Positions 25,605 through 34,130 of a stretch of DNA of 64,000 bases are shown one piece after another. The stretch is from positions 1-64,000 of the forward strand of contig NZ_BJML01000009.1 of assembly GCF_006539145.1 (NCBI RefSeq), read 5' to 3'. The stretch comes from Microbacterium testaceum. Its GTDB lineage: Bacteria; Actinomycetota; Actinomycetes; Actinomycetales; Microbacteriaceae. The position numbers and the translations under genes are program-made. A model generated the notes under the pieces. That model ran no database searches. It was given only the letters and a program-made list of their open reading frames with translations, and was not told the origin of the DNA. Position 1 is the first letter of the stretch, and each line of letters opens with the position of its first letter.

Positions 25605-25913
25605 GTGATCTCCGTGAAGGTGACGGCGGCCGTGCTCGTGGCATCCGTCCTGTGGGTGCCCCTTGCTGCCGGCAGCGCCGATTCGACCGACGACTCGATG
25701 GTCATCCAGGTGCAGGTGCCCGCACGAACGGACGCCCCGGCCTCTCCCTCGCCGACGCCCACCTCGGCCGCGGTCCCGGATGCCGGCACCCCGCGCGCCG
25801 GAACGCTCCCCGCCACGGGGGTCGAGGTGGCCCTGTGGGGCGCCGCCCTGGCTGCCGCGGCCGTGGCGACCGGCGCGGTCGTGCGTGTCGCTCGACGTCG
25901 TCGTCGCGCCTAG
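25605..25913 (+). CDS. Small LPxTG-type surface protein
   Basis: About 102 aa: signal peptide (VTAAVLVASVLWVPLAAGSAD), a short Ser/Pro/Thr-rich stalk (PASPSPTPTSAAVPDAG), LPATG, a hydrophobic helix and RRRRR: a complete sortase substrate. There is almost no folded domain, so it may be a spacer or a decayed protein. Start GTG 25605 is chosen from the signal peptide; GTG 25614 is possible. Its TAG stop shares the bases CTAG with the convergent lipoprotein stop. Confidence 0.7.
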   Translation: MISVKVTAAVLVASVLWVPLAAGSADSTDDSMVIQVQVPARTDAPASPSPTPTSAAVPDAGTPRAGTLPATGVEVALWGAALAAAAVATGAVVRVARRRRRA

Positions 25914-26566
25914 TCGATCCAGAGCACGACGCCCCGCAGCCCCGTGAGCACGGCCGCGACCCCCGCGCGCACCGCGGCCCCCGCGCGCTCGGGCGTGAAC
26001 GTCGCCGGGTCGTATGCGGCAGCGGTGCCGAGGCCCTCTCCGCGGTAGGCGGCACCGGTCCAGTCGGCGGCCGTGACGTTCTCGGTCGGCTCGGCGAGCT
26101 CGGCACCCACGATGAGGAACTGCCGGTCGAGGTGGTTCGCCGTCACGGTGGCGAGCGGGTCGACGAGCGCGTCGCCCGCACTGATGATGAGGTCGGGATT
26201 GAGGTCCATCGCGCGCACGGCCCCGTCGATCATGTCGTCGTCGGCGTGCACGACACGCAGGTCGGCGCGCGTCTCGGCGGCCCAGTCCCGCACCGCGGCG
26301 ACGAGCGTCGCGGTGGGGGCGTCGTCGCCCACGGTCAGCAGCACCACGCGGTAGCCGGCGGGGGCGCTCACGCCGCTCCACGAGCCGGGGGCGGGGGTGT
26401 GCGTCGACTCGGGCGCCGGGGCCGTGGCCGGCGCGAACCCCGGGGCGGGGGACCCCACCGCCGCGGGAGCGGGGCGCATCGCCGACCATCCCTCGTCGCT
26501 CGCGCAGCCCGACAGCACAGCCGCCATCGCCGCCGCCGCCATCGCGGCCAGGACCTTTCGCTTCAC
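25910..26566 (-). CDS. BMP-family-like substrate-binding lipoprotein
   Basis: 218 aa with signal peptide and lipobox (VLSGC, Cys ~21), then a Pro/Ala linker. The body (VVLLTVGDDAPTATLVAAVRDWAAE, DLIISAGDALVDPLATVTANHLDRQFLIVG, DWTGAAYRGEGLGTAAAYDP) follows the order of BMP/PnrA-type periplasmic binding folds (sugar or nucleoside binding) but is shorter than a full one. Not linked to transporter genes. Start GTG 26566 is preceded by GAGGGG at tight spacing. Stop overlaps the LPATG gene stop through CTAG. Confidence 0.65.
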   Translation of the reverse strand: MKRKVLAAMAAAAMAAVLSGCASDEGWSAMRPAPAAVGSPAPGFAPATAPAPESTHTPAPGSWSGVSAPAGYRVVLLTVGDDAPTATLVAAVRDWAAETRADLRVVHADDDMIDGAVRAMDLNPDLIISAGDALVDPLATVTANHLDRQFLIVGAELAEPTENVTAADWTGAAYRGEGLGTAAAYDPATFTPERAGAAVRAGVAAVLTGLRGVVLWID

Positions 26567-26690
26567 CCCCTCACCCTGGACGGCGCAGGTGGCGCGCGAG
26601 AGAACGACGTCCGCACGTTTCGTTTCCGTTCTCCGCACCGCGGGCAACCGTTCACGACGAGCGCGCACCATTCCCGACGGAAAGGTGCAC

Positions 26691-27908
26691 ATGTCTGTCT
26701 CTGTTCGACGCGTCCTCTCGCGCGTCCTGTTCGTCGCCGCGGGGATTGCGGCTCTGCTCTCGATGGCTGCGTCGGCCTCGGCCCACGGCATCCTGTCGGT
26801 CGTCTACGCGCATCTCGAGAGCGGCGGGACGGGCGTCGTCCGCGCCGAGCTGCAGCTCGAGTACGACCTGCTGGTGGTGTCGGCCGCCGACGCCGAGAAG
26901 GACGACCCGCTCTACCGCACGGGGATGGCGGCGTTTCAGGGCGGCAACGCCTCCGAGCAGGCCGCCGTCCTGACCGCGCACCGCGACACGATCGCCCGCT
27001 ACGTCACCGAGCGCTTCCAGATCACGGCCGCCGGAGAGGCGTGCACCCCGCGCATGGATGACGACATCTCGATGACCCAACAGGACGGCGTCCCCTACGC
27101 CGTCGTCACCCTCGACGACACCTGCCCGCCCTCGGAGAACGGCCACGAGATCACGGCGTCGCTCTTCCCCGACGCGGAGGGCTTCGTCACCGACACCAAG
27201 ACGATCCTCACCTACGACCTCGACCTGCACGAGGGAAGCACGGTCCTCGATGCCGAGCACCCGTCGTTCACGACCGCGCAGTCGACCCTCGAGCGCTTCT
27301 GGGAGTTCTTCCGTCTCGGCGCCGAGCACCTGCTCACCGGGATCGACCACATCCTCTTCCTGCTCGCGCTCATCGTCGGGTCGCGGCGACTGCGCGAGAT
27401 CGTGATCGCGGCGACGACGTTCACGCTCGCGCACTCGGTGACGTTCATCCTGGCCGCGACCGGGGTGATCGCCGCGCCTCCCGAGGTGGTGGAGCCGACC
27501 ATCGCCCTCTCGATCGCGGTCGTCGCGGCCTGGTACCTCTGGCGCCTGCTCCGCCGCGATCAGGCCGACCAAGACCTGTCGCACGCGCACGGCTTCCTCC
27601 GCCTCGACCGCGCCGGCTGGCTCCGCGTCGCCGTGGTGTTCGTGTTCGGCCTCGTGCACGGTCTCGGCTTCGCCTCGGCGCTCGGCATCGACGAGCCCTG
27701 GTCGTGGACCCTGCTCTGGTCGCTGCTGGTGTTCAACGTGGGCATCGAGGCCGTGCAGATCGGCATCATCGTGATCGTCTTCCCGCTGCTCGTGCTGCTG
27801 CGCCGCCGGGCTCCGCGCGTGGGGATGTGGGTGAGCGCCGCGATCGCGGTCGTGGTCACCGTGGCCGGTCTCGTCTGGTTCGTGCAGCGCATTCTCGGCA
27901 TCGAATGA
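26691..27908 (+). CDS. HupE/UreJ-type membrane protein
   Basis: 405 aa. A signal peptide (ending ASAHG) and an external domain of ~170 residues precede a polytopic C-terminal domain with the HupE/UreJ_2 motifs FRLGAEHLLTGIDHILFLLALI (~205-226), TLAHSVTFILA and VFGLVHGLGFASAL (~317-330), whose His/Asp residues suggest metal (Ni/Co) transport. No hydrogenase or urease genes are in the window, so the substrate is open. Start ATG 26691 with AAAGG six bases upstream. Confidence 0.85.
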   Translation: MSVSVRRVLSRVLFVAAGIAALLSMAASASAHGILSVVYAHLESGGTGVVRAELQLEYDLLVVSAADAEKDDPLYRTGMAAFQGGNASEQAAVLTAHRDTIARYVTERFQITAAGEACTPRMDDDISMTQQDGVPYAVVTLDDTCPPSENGHEITASLFPDAEGFVTDTKTILTYDLDLHEGSTVLDAEHPSFTTAQSTLERFWEFFRLGAEHLLTGIDHILFLLALIVGSRRLREIVIAATTFTLAHSVTFILAATGVIAAPPEVVEPTIALSIAVVAAWYLWRLLRRDQADQDLSHAHGFLRLDRAGWLRVAVVFVFGLVHGLGFASALGIDEPWSWTLLWSLLVFNVGIEAVQIGIIVIVFPLLVLLRRRAPRVGMWVSAAIAVVVTVAGLVWFVQRILGIE

Positions 27909-28040
27909 CGGGAGTTGTCGCAGCCGATGCGTGTGCTGGGTCAACAATTCACCCCGGCGTCACCTGGCGGACGGAGCGTGGAGCGAGCTCGCCATCGGCG
28001 GGCGCGCACCAGAGACCCCCACCGAAAGAAACGGACAGCC

Positions 28041-30032
28041 ATGTTCCTCACCGCATCGACGTCGCACGGGACGCGCACGCGTCGCCGTGTCTCGTGGATC
28101 GCAACCGCCGCGGTCGGCGCGTCACTCGTCCTCACGGGCGTGGCGAGCGTCCCGGCGGCGGTGGCCGACACCCCGGCCACCCTCACCGGCATCATCCTCG
28201 GCGTCGGTGCCGACCAGTCGCAGCGCATCGTGACCTGGTACTCCTCGGCCGACACCGCCCAGACGGTGCAGCTCGCGCCCACCTCGGCGGTGACGGGCGG
28301 CCAGTTCCCGGCGTCGGCCACGACGTTCTCGGCATCCGGGACCGCCAACATCGCCTCGAGCGGAGGCTTCAACCGTCACGCGACGATCACGGGCCTCGCC
28401 GAGAACACGGCGTACTCGTACCGCGTCGGCTCCGACGGCAACTGGTCGAACACCTACTCCTTCAAGACGCAGTCGTTCGAGGGCGACTACGACTTCCTCT
28501 TCTTCGGAGACCCGCAGATCGGCTCGTCCGGCAACCTCGCGAAGGACCAGGCCGGCTGGCAGGACACGATGAACGTCGCGGTGGGCGCCAACCCCAACGC
28601 CGAGCTTCTCGTCTCGGGCGGCGACCAGGTCGAGACTGCGAACACGGAGTCGCACTGGGACTCGTTCCTCGCTCCCGACCAGCTGCGCCAGTACCCGTGG
28701 GTCGCCACGATCGGTAACCACGACGTGGGTGGCAAGGCGTACGAGCAGCACCTGTACACGCCCAACACCGACCGCTCCGGCGCCTACTACCGCAAGGGCT
28801 CGGGCAGCATCGGCACCGAGTCGGGCGGCGACTACTGGTTCATGTACAAGGACGTGCTCTACATCGACCTGAACAGCAACAGCTACGCCACCTCGCAGGG
28901 CGGCGGCGGCGACGACGCGCACATCTCGTACGTCACCGACGTCGTCAACAAGCACGGAGCGGATGCCAAGTACACGGTGCTCGTGTACCACCACGCGATC
29001 TACTCGCCGGCCGATCACGCCAAGGACGCCGACAACAAGATCCGTCGCACCGACTTCCCGACGGCGTTCTCGAAGCTCGGCGTCGACCTGGTGCTCCAGG
29101 GTCACGACCACAGCTACTCGCGCTCGTACGAGATCAAGAACGGCTCCAAGGCGAACGCCGATGAGAAGCCCGGTCAGGACGAAGTCTTCGAGGGACCCGG
29201 TGGCGTCGTCTACGTCACCGCCAACTCGGCATCCGGCTCGAAGTACTACGACATCACCTCGCCCGACAACAGCGGCACGAGCGGTGCCGGTAACGGCGCC
29301 GACCCGCTGAACCCGGCGAACTACTGGTACAACTCCGTGCAGAACCAGGAGCACGTGCGCTCGTACGTCAAGGTGCAGGTCAAGAAGGACCAGCTGATCG
29401 TCCAGAACATCCGCTCCGGAACCTGCGACGCACCCAACGCTGCGGTCGAGCTCAAGAAGGTGCTGTGGTGCGGCCCCGAGAACGGCTCGAAGCCGGCCGA
29501 GGCCGTGGGCACCATTCAGGACGAGGTGACCATCCACCCGAACCACGGCGACGGCCAGGACATCCAGGTGGATGTCCCCACCAGCGCGCCCGGTGAGTTC
29601 GGCTGGACGATCAACGGCCACAACGGCCTGGTCGACATGGGGACCGCGCAGGAGAAGAACCTGCAGTACTTCGAGGCGACCGGTCAGATCAACCCGATCA
29701 CCGTGACCGACACCCGCGCGAACACGTCGCCGTGGTCGGTGTCGGCGTCGGTGGGCGACTTCGCCGACGACGGCAAGACCTTCAAGGGCTCGTTCCTCGG
29801 GTGGTCGCCGAAGGTCGTCACCGCGGGGGCCGGGGCCGTCGCCGGTGCCGCGGTGAAGTCGGGCTACGACGGCGGCGACGGTCTGTCGGTCTCGCGTCTG
29901 CTCGGTGCAGCCCCCGTGGGCCACGACCGCAGCGCCGGAGTCGTCGGTGCCGATCTCGACCTGAAGATCCCCAACACCGTCGAAAAGGGAAGCTACCGCG
30001 CGACCCTGACCCTCACCGCGCTGGCCGGCTGA
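28041..30032 (+). CDS. Secreted metallophosphoesterase with WxL-like C-terminal domain
   Basis: 663 aa. A signal peptide (to ~43) is followed by a purple-acid-phosphatase fibronectin-like domain (~48-150) and a calcineurin-like phosphoesterase domain: FFGDPQIG, VSGGDQVE, IGNHD, YHHAIY and QGHDHSYSR are the metal ligands. The last ~160 residues (SPWSVSASVGDFADDGKTF, GSFLGWSPKV) resemble WxL-type surface domains, which bind peptidoglycan. The next gene is a WxL-interacting protein, supporting this reading. Likely a wall-attached phosphatase for phosphate release. RBS is modest. Confidence 0.85.
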   Translation: MFLTASTSHGTRTRRRVSWIATAAVGASLVLTGVASVPAAVADTPATLTGIILGVGADQSQRIVTWYSSADTAQTVQLAPTSAVTGGQFPASATTFSASGTANIASSGGFNRHATITGLAENTAYSYRVGSDGNWSNTYSFKTQSFEGDYDFLFFGDPQIGSSGNLAKDQAGWQDTMNVAVGANPNAELLVSGGDQVETANTESHWDSFLAPDQLRQYPWVATIGNHDVGGKAYEQHLYTPNTDRSGAYYRKGSGSIGTESGGDYWFMYKDVLYIDLNSNSYATSQGGGGDDAHISYVTDVVNKHGADAKYTVLVYHHAIYSPADHAKDADNKIRRTDFPTAFSKLGVDLVLQGHDHSYSRSYEIKNGSKANADEKPGQDEVFEGPGGVVYVTANSASGSKYYDITSPDNSGTSGAGNGADPLNPANYWYNSVQNQEHVRSYVKVQVKKDQLIVQNIRSGTCDAPNAAVELKKVLWCGPENGSKPAEAVGTIQDEVTIHPNHGDGQDIQVDVPTSAPGEFGWTINGHNGLVDMGTAQEKNLQYFEATGQINPITVTDTRANTSPWSVSASVGDFADDGKTFKGSFLGWSPKVVTAGAGAVAGAAVKSGYDGGDGLSVSRLLGAAPVGHDRSAGVVGADLDLKIPNTVEKGSYRATLTLTALAG

Positions 30033-30043
30033 CCAGCGAACAG

Positions 30044-30074
30044 CACCGGCGGGGAGCTCTCCTCCCCGCCGGTG
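30044..30074 (+). other. Intercistronic hairpin
   Basis: A perfect 13-bp stem (CACCGGCGGGGAG with complement), 5-base loop, between the phosphatase stop and the RBS (AAGGA) of the WxLIP gene. It may dampen read-through or protect the upstream mRNA. Confidence 0.6.
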
Positions 30075-30094
30075 CCCCTCCCGAAGGACCTCCC

Positions 30095-31156
30095 ATGACT
30101 CGACTGCCCTCCCCCTCGCGGGTCGCCGCCCTCGCTCTCGCCGCGGCGCTGATCGCCGGGGGCGCCTCCAGCGCGTCACCCGCCCTGGCCGCGACCGACG
30201 ACGTGACCTGGACCGTGCGCACCGCCTCGAACGCCCTCGGCGCCGACCGCACGAACTACAGCTACGCGCTGAACCCCGGTGCCCACCTCGACGATGCCCT
30301 GGTCATCGCAAACCGCGGTGCCGAGACGGTCGAACTCGACGTCTACGCGGCCGACGGCTACACGACCTCGACGGGCGCCCTCGATCTGCGCGTCGCGAAC
30401 GAGCAGCCGGTCGGCGTCGGCGCCTGGGTCACCGTGCCGCAGCGTCATGTCTCCGTTCCCGCGGGCCAGACCGTCGAGGTGCCGTTCGTCGTCGACGTCC
30501 CCTCGAACGCCACCCCCGGCGACTACGCGGGCGGGGTCGTCACCTCCCTCACGGTGGCCGACGCCTCCGCGAACGTCAACGTCGACCGTCGCCTCGGCAT
30601 CCGCACCGGCATCCGCGTCGGGGGAGACCTCTCCCCGGCCCTCGCCGTCGACGATCTGCGTGTCGGGTGGGACGGCGGTTTCGTGCCGTTCCTGTTCGGC
30701 GACGCCACCGTTCACTACCGCCTGCACAACGTCGGCAACGTCTCGCTCAGCGCCGACGAGACCGACGCCGTCACCGGTCCCTTCGGCCTCGCGCGCCTCG
30801 AGTCCGCGCCCGACGCCGCCGCCCCCACGCTGCTGCCCGGGGAGAGCTGGGAGCGCGACGTGCGTGTTCCGGCGGTGGCTGCGATGGGCGTGCTCATCGC
30901 GTCGGTGTCGGCGACCCCGATCGTGACGGATGCCGCCGGCTCCATCTCGACGCTCGATCCGATCGAGGTCTCGACCTTCGGCTGGGCTGTTCCCTGGCCG
31001 CTGCTGCTCCTGGTCGTGCTGGTCGTCGCGGGGGCGGTGTTCGGGCCGCGCCTGCTGCGCGAGCGACGTCGTCGCGCGCAGCAGGCGGAGGACGCGCGCG
31101 TGGCCGAGGCCGTCGAGCGCACGCTGGCCGAGAAGGATCGTCAGCTCGTCGAGTGA
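30095..31156 (+). CDS. WxL-interacting protein (DUF916/WxLIP) membrane-anchored
   Basis: 353 aa with a signal peptide (to ~34), then two beta domains: DUF916-like ~35-150 (NPGAHLDDALVIANRGAETVELDVYA, VPFVVDVPSNATPGDYAGGVV) and a WxLIP-like part to ~290. One transmembrane helix (LLLLVVLVVAGAVFGP, ~307-325) and a basic cytoplasmic tail with an acidic coil (EDARVAEAVERTLAEKD) follow. In Firmicutes these proteins pair with WxL proteins on the surface, and here it sits directly behind a protein with a WxL-like tail. Confidence 0.85.
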   Translation: MTRLPSPSRVAALALAAALIAGGASSASPALAATDDVTWTVRTASNALGADRTNYSYALNPGAHLDDALVIANRGAETVELDVYAADGYTTSTGALDLRVANEQPVGVGAWVTVPQRHVSVPAGQTVEVPFVVDVPSNATPGDYAGGVVTSLTVADASANVNVDRRLGIRTGIRVGGDLSPALAVDDLRVGWDGGFVPFLFGDATVHYRLHNVGNVSLSADETDAVTGPFGLARLESAPDAAAPTLLPGESWERDVRVPAVAAMGVLIASVSATPIVTDAAGSISTLDPIEVSTFGWAVPWPLLLLVVLVVAGAVFGPRLLRERRRRAQQAEDARVAEAVERTLAEKDRQLVE

Positions 31157-31217
31157 GCGGCGTGGCTGCCGGTGTCGCCGATCATCGAGATCGGCGAGCG
31201 GAGGCGGTCCGCAGAAC

Positions 31218-31257
31218 GTGCAGAGGGACCGAGCCGTGCGGCCCGGTCCCTCTGCAC
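31218..31257. terminator. Bidirectional hairpin terminator
   Basis: GTGCAGAGGGACC (31218-31230) pairs exactly with 31245-31257, plus one more base pair, around a ~12-base loop. It lies between the convergent WxLIP gene and the small membrane protein gene. Confidence 0.75.
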
Positions 31258-31270
31258 ATTCGAGCGTGAT

Positions 31271-31582
31271 TCAGGAGCAGGTGTACGTCACCCCGTCGAC
31301 GTAGTGCTGCCCCGGACCCAGGTCGCCGCACGCGGCGAAGATCCCCGCGAAGACGCTGACGAGGATGATGGCGACAACGATGCCCACGACGACGAGAACA
31401 GCACCGACGATGATGCCGATCAGCGCGGGGGTGTTCTTGTACCCGGCCTTCTTCGACTGGACGAGAGCGACGATCGAGATGATCAGGCCGATCAGGTTGA
31501 ACGGGAAGGCGACGATCAGGCCGATGATTCCGAGCGTCTTGCCCGGGTAGGTCGTTCCGGCGGGTGCGGGCTGCGTGGTCAC
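31271..31582 (-). CDS. Small DUF4190-like membrane protein
   Basis: 103 aa with two or three hydrophobic helices (LGIIGLIVAFPFNLIGLIISIVAL and ALIGIIVGAVLVVVGIVVAII) separated by a QSKKAGYKN loop, a layout like DUF4190. A conserved-looking C-terminal piece with two Cys (FAACGDLGPGQHYVDGVTYTCS) is outside or inside the membrane. GTG 31582 with AGAGGAGA upstream. Function unknown. Confidence 0.75.
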   Translation of the reverse strand: MTTQPAPAGTTYPGKTLGIIGLIVAFPFNLIGLIISIVALVQSKKAGYKNTPALIGIIVGAVLVVVGIVVAIILVSVFAGIFAACGDLGPGQHYVDGVTYTCS

Positions 31583-31666
31583 GATGTTCTCCTCTGGTGT
31601 CGGAAACGATGCCCTCGGATCGCGGCCGTCGGCAGGACCCGGGCCGCGCGAGGGATCGTCGAGAGG

Positions 31667-32317
31667 CTATCGCCCTTGCTCCTCGGCCGTGTGCGGTCGC
31701 TCGTGATCGGCCTCCCGACCGATGAACGCGGATGCCAGCACCTCCACGACGTCGTCGAGGACTCGCTCGTCGTGGCTGCTCAACCACCACTCGACCAACC
31801 CGTCGACACTCGCGCGCAGGGCCGCCGCGACGACCGGCGTGGGGGTGGTCAGAGCGCGCCCCGTCATGCGCGACCACCGCTCGATGCTCTCGGCGATGGC
31901 CCGGGTGCTCGCGGCGATCTCGCTCTGCGCCGCCGCGCGGAGCTGGGGATGAGCGCGGGCGGATGCCGTGAGCTCGCTCACCACGCGGTACTCGCTCTCG
32001 TGGCGGCGAAGATCGCGAGCCAGGCCGTGCAGCGAGAGACGCACCGACTCGGCGAAGTCGTCGAGGGGGAGGTCGCCGGCCCAGACCGCGTCGAGCGCGC
32101 GCTGCGAGGCCCGGTGGAGCACGGCCTCGACGAGGGCGGTTTTGGATCCGAAGGCGTAGGTGACCACGCGGTGCGCGACGTCGGCGCGCTCGGCCACACG
32201 CCGCAGGCTGAGGGCAGCCACCCCTGATTCGGCGACGACCGAGAGCGCGGCGTCGAGCAGGCGCTCTCGGCGCTCCTCGAGAGGGAGGTAGTCACGGGTG
32301 GGAGCCTCGGGGTTCAC
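31667..32317 (-). CDS. TetR-family transcriptional regulator
   Basis: 216 aa with a TetR HTH (ERLLDAALSVVAESGVAALSLRRVAERADVAHRVVTYAFGSKTALVEAV). The C-terminal ligand domain is unremarkable. The GTG at 32317 has GGAG six bases upstream; a TTG at 32329 is the alternative. It is divergent from a GNAT acetyltransferase gene, with a strong dyad between them, so it most likely represses both. Confidence 0.88.
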   Translation of the reverse strand: MNPEAPTRDYLPLEERRERLLDAALSVVAESGVAALSLRRVAERADVAHRVVTYAFGSKTALVEAVLHRASQRALDAVWAGDLPLDDFAESVRLSLHGLARDLRRHESEYRVVSELTASARAHPQLRAAAQSEIAASTRAIAESIERWSRMTGRALTTPTPVVAAALRASVDGLVEWWLSSHDERVLDDVVEVLASAFIGREADHERPHTAEEQGR

Positions 32318-32365
32318 GGCGTTCTCCAAGTGATCGGGCCGGTCGAGTCTCGCATACTAAATATA

Positions 32366-32384
32366 TCCACTTGGACCAATTGGA
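32366..32384. promoter_or_regulatory. Candidate TetR operator
   Basis: TCCACTTGGACCAATTGGA is a 19-base dyad with one mismatched pair around a central A (TCCA-n-TTGG-A-CCAA-n-TGGA). It lies in the divergent gap just before the GNAT RBS (GGAGG) and downstream of AT-rich DNA that would hold the promoters (TAGTAT on the minus strand at 32359-32354). Confidence 0.65.
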
Positions 32385-32391
32385 GGATGCG

Positions 32392-33024
32392 ATGACCGAA
32401 CTGCACATCACCCCCGCCCGCGAGGCCGACCTCCCCGCCGCCGCGGCTGTGCTCGCGCGCGCCTTCCGCGACGACCCCGTGATGGCCGCGATCCTGCCCG
32501 GAAGCCGCCGCCTCGAGCGGCTCACGACCCTGTTCACCGCCATGCTCCGCGGTGCCGCCTTCGAAACCGGCAGCGTCGACCTCGCGCGCCGCGCCGACCG
32601 CGACGAGATCCTGGGTGTCGCCGCGTGGGAGGGCCCCGGCGCGGCATCCCTCCCGTGGCGGCGGCTCCCCGAGTATCTGGCAGCGCTCGGCCTCCCGGGC
32701 CTCGTCCGCGCTGCCGTCCTGTCGTCGCGCCTGGCGCGCCACCGCCCCCGATCGCCGCACTGGTACCTCGCGCAGATCGGCGTCTCGCCCGCCGCACGCG
32801 GGCTCGGTGTCGGCGGTGCGCTGCTGCGCTCCCGGCTCGACACTCTCGACGTCACGCGCGCGACCGCCTACCTCGAATCGTCGACTCCCGACAACCGTCG
32901 CCTGTACAGCCGTCTCGGTTTCGAAGAGATCGCCCCGATCCGCGGCATCCGCGGGGCCACTCCGACGGCCATGCTGCGACCGCCCGCTCCCGCCCGGCAC
33001 GCGGTGCCCGCGCGAGGGGTATGA
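32392..33024 (+). CDS. GNAT-family N-acetyltransferase
   Basis: 210 aa with the acetyl-CoA site ISPAARGLGVGGALL-type motif (read as GVSPAARGLGVGGALLRSRLD) and the late-strand motif YLESSTPDNRRLYSRLGFEE, typical of GNAT enzymes. ATG 32392 has GGAGG six bases before; an in-frame TTG upstream at 32371 lies within the operator. Divergent from TetR, so induction by a toxic compound or drug that this enzyme acetylates is plausible. Confidence 0.88.
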   Translation: MTELHITPAREADLPAAAAVLARAFRDDPVMAAILPGSRRLERLTTLFTAMLRGAAFETGSVDLARRADRDEILGVAAWEGPGAASLPWRRLPEYLAALGLPGLVRAAVLSSRLARHRPRSPHWYLAQIGVSPAARGLGVGGALLRSRLDTLDVTRATAYLESSTPDNRRLYSRLGFEEIAPIRGIRGATPTAMLRPPAPARHAVPARGV

Positions 33025-33124
33025 CGGTCGGCCGGAAGCGTCTCGACATCGAGCGTCCACAAAGTCCGCTCAGGCGCCGAGGAATAGACTGGGCGACATC
33101 GACACCGTCTCTCCGGGACCCTCC

Positions 33125-33757
33125 GTGACCACTCCTTCTTCCGAGCGAGCCTTCGACGTTCGCCACGTGCAGCTTGCGCGCGCCCTTTTCGCGGCGCTCG
33201 CCGCCGTGATGGTCACGTTCTCGTCCGACCATTCCGCGCCCCTCGGGCTCGGCGTGTTCAGCGGATTCGCCCTTGCGACCGGACTCGTCTTCGCACTGTC
33301 GGTGTGGCTCGTCCACCCGCGGGGTGAGCGCCTGACGCCCGCCCTGCTCGCGGTCGTCTCTCTCGTCGCGGGCATGGTCGGCAGCGTCGGCAGCTGGCGC
33401 ACGACGGGCGTGTTCTTCGGGGTCGTCATCGCCTGGGCGCTGCTCTCGGGCGCCGTCGAGCTGGTCGGCGCCCTGCGCCAACGAAAGACGGTCGGGGCCG
33501 CGGGCGCGCGCGACGGCGTGCTCATCGGCATCCTGAGTCTCGTGCTCGGAGTCGTGCTGATGCTCCCGATCCAGCAGTACGCGCTCGACTACAGCATCGC
33601 CGGGGCGGGTTCGTTCACGCTGACCGGTATCACCATCGCCGTGGGACTTTTCGGCGGGTACGCGGCGGTCGTCGCCGTGTTCCTCGCGATCGCGGGCTTC
33701 TCTCCGCGCCGCCCCGAGCCCGTTCCGGCCGTACCCTCCGAGGAGGCCGCGTCATGA
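33125..33757 (+). CDS. Conserved polytopic membrane protein
   Basis: 210 aa with about six membrane segments and a polar tail (SPRRPEPVPAVPSEEAAS). HdeD/DUF308-like helix spacing is possible, but I would not assign a family. TAGACT (33085-33090) is the likely -10, giving a short leader to GTG 33125, without a clear RBS. The stop overlaps the next ATG (ATGA), so the two are coupled. Confidence 0.75.
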   Translation: MTTPSSERAFDVRHVQLARALFAALAAVMVTFSSDHSAPLGLGVFSGFALATGLVFALSVWLVHPRGERLTPALLAVVSLVAGMVGSVGSWRTTGVFFGVVIAWALLSGAVELVGALRQRKTVGAAGARDGVLIGILSLVLGVVLMLPIQQYALDYSIAGAGSFTLTGITIAVGLFGGYAAVVAVFLAIAGFSPRRPEPVPAVPSEEAAS

Positions 33758-34119
33758 CCGACAAGCCCACCACCCGCCGCGACCTCATGAAGCCCGTCCA
33801 GCTCCTCGGGCTGGCCTTCATCGCCGCGCTGTTCGCCGGTTTCGTCACGCTCATGTCGATGGGCTTCTTCCAGACGCGTCCGGCCGACGAGATCCAGCGT
33901 GCGTTGATCGTGGGGCTGGTCGCGGCCGGGGCGACGTTCATCGTCACTCTCGTCTCGCTCGCGCTCTTGCTGCTGGTCGTCGACCCCACCAAGGTCACCG
34001 CGACGGTGGATCGCCCGCTGCTCCTGCCGAAGGACGCAACGGATGCCACGACCCCCGGCGCCGCGACCGCGTCCGACGCTCCGCGCACCGACGACGGCCC
34101 CGCCGCTCCCCGGGCGTGA
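33754..34119 (+). CDS. Small two-helix membrane protein
   Basis: 121 aa with two helices (~17-37 and ~52-74) and a disordered acidic/Ala-rich C-terminus (ATTPGAATASDAPRTDDG). ATG 33754 overlaps the preceding gene. The partner relationship suggests a membrane complex, function unknown. Confidence 0.75.
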   Translation: MTDKPTTRRDLMKPVQLLGLAFIAALFAGFVTLMSMGFFQTRPADEIQRALIVGLVAAGATFIVTLVSLALLLLVVDPTKVTATVDRPLLLPKDATDATTPGAATASDAPRTDDGPAAPRA

Positions 34120-34130
34120 GGCCTCGGTTC

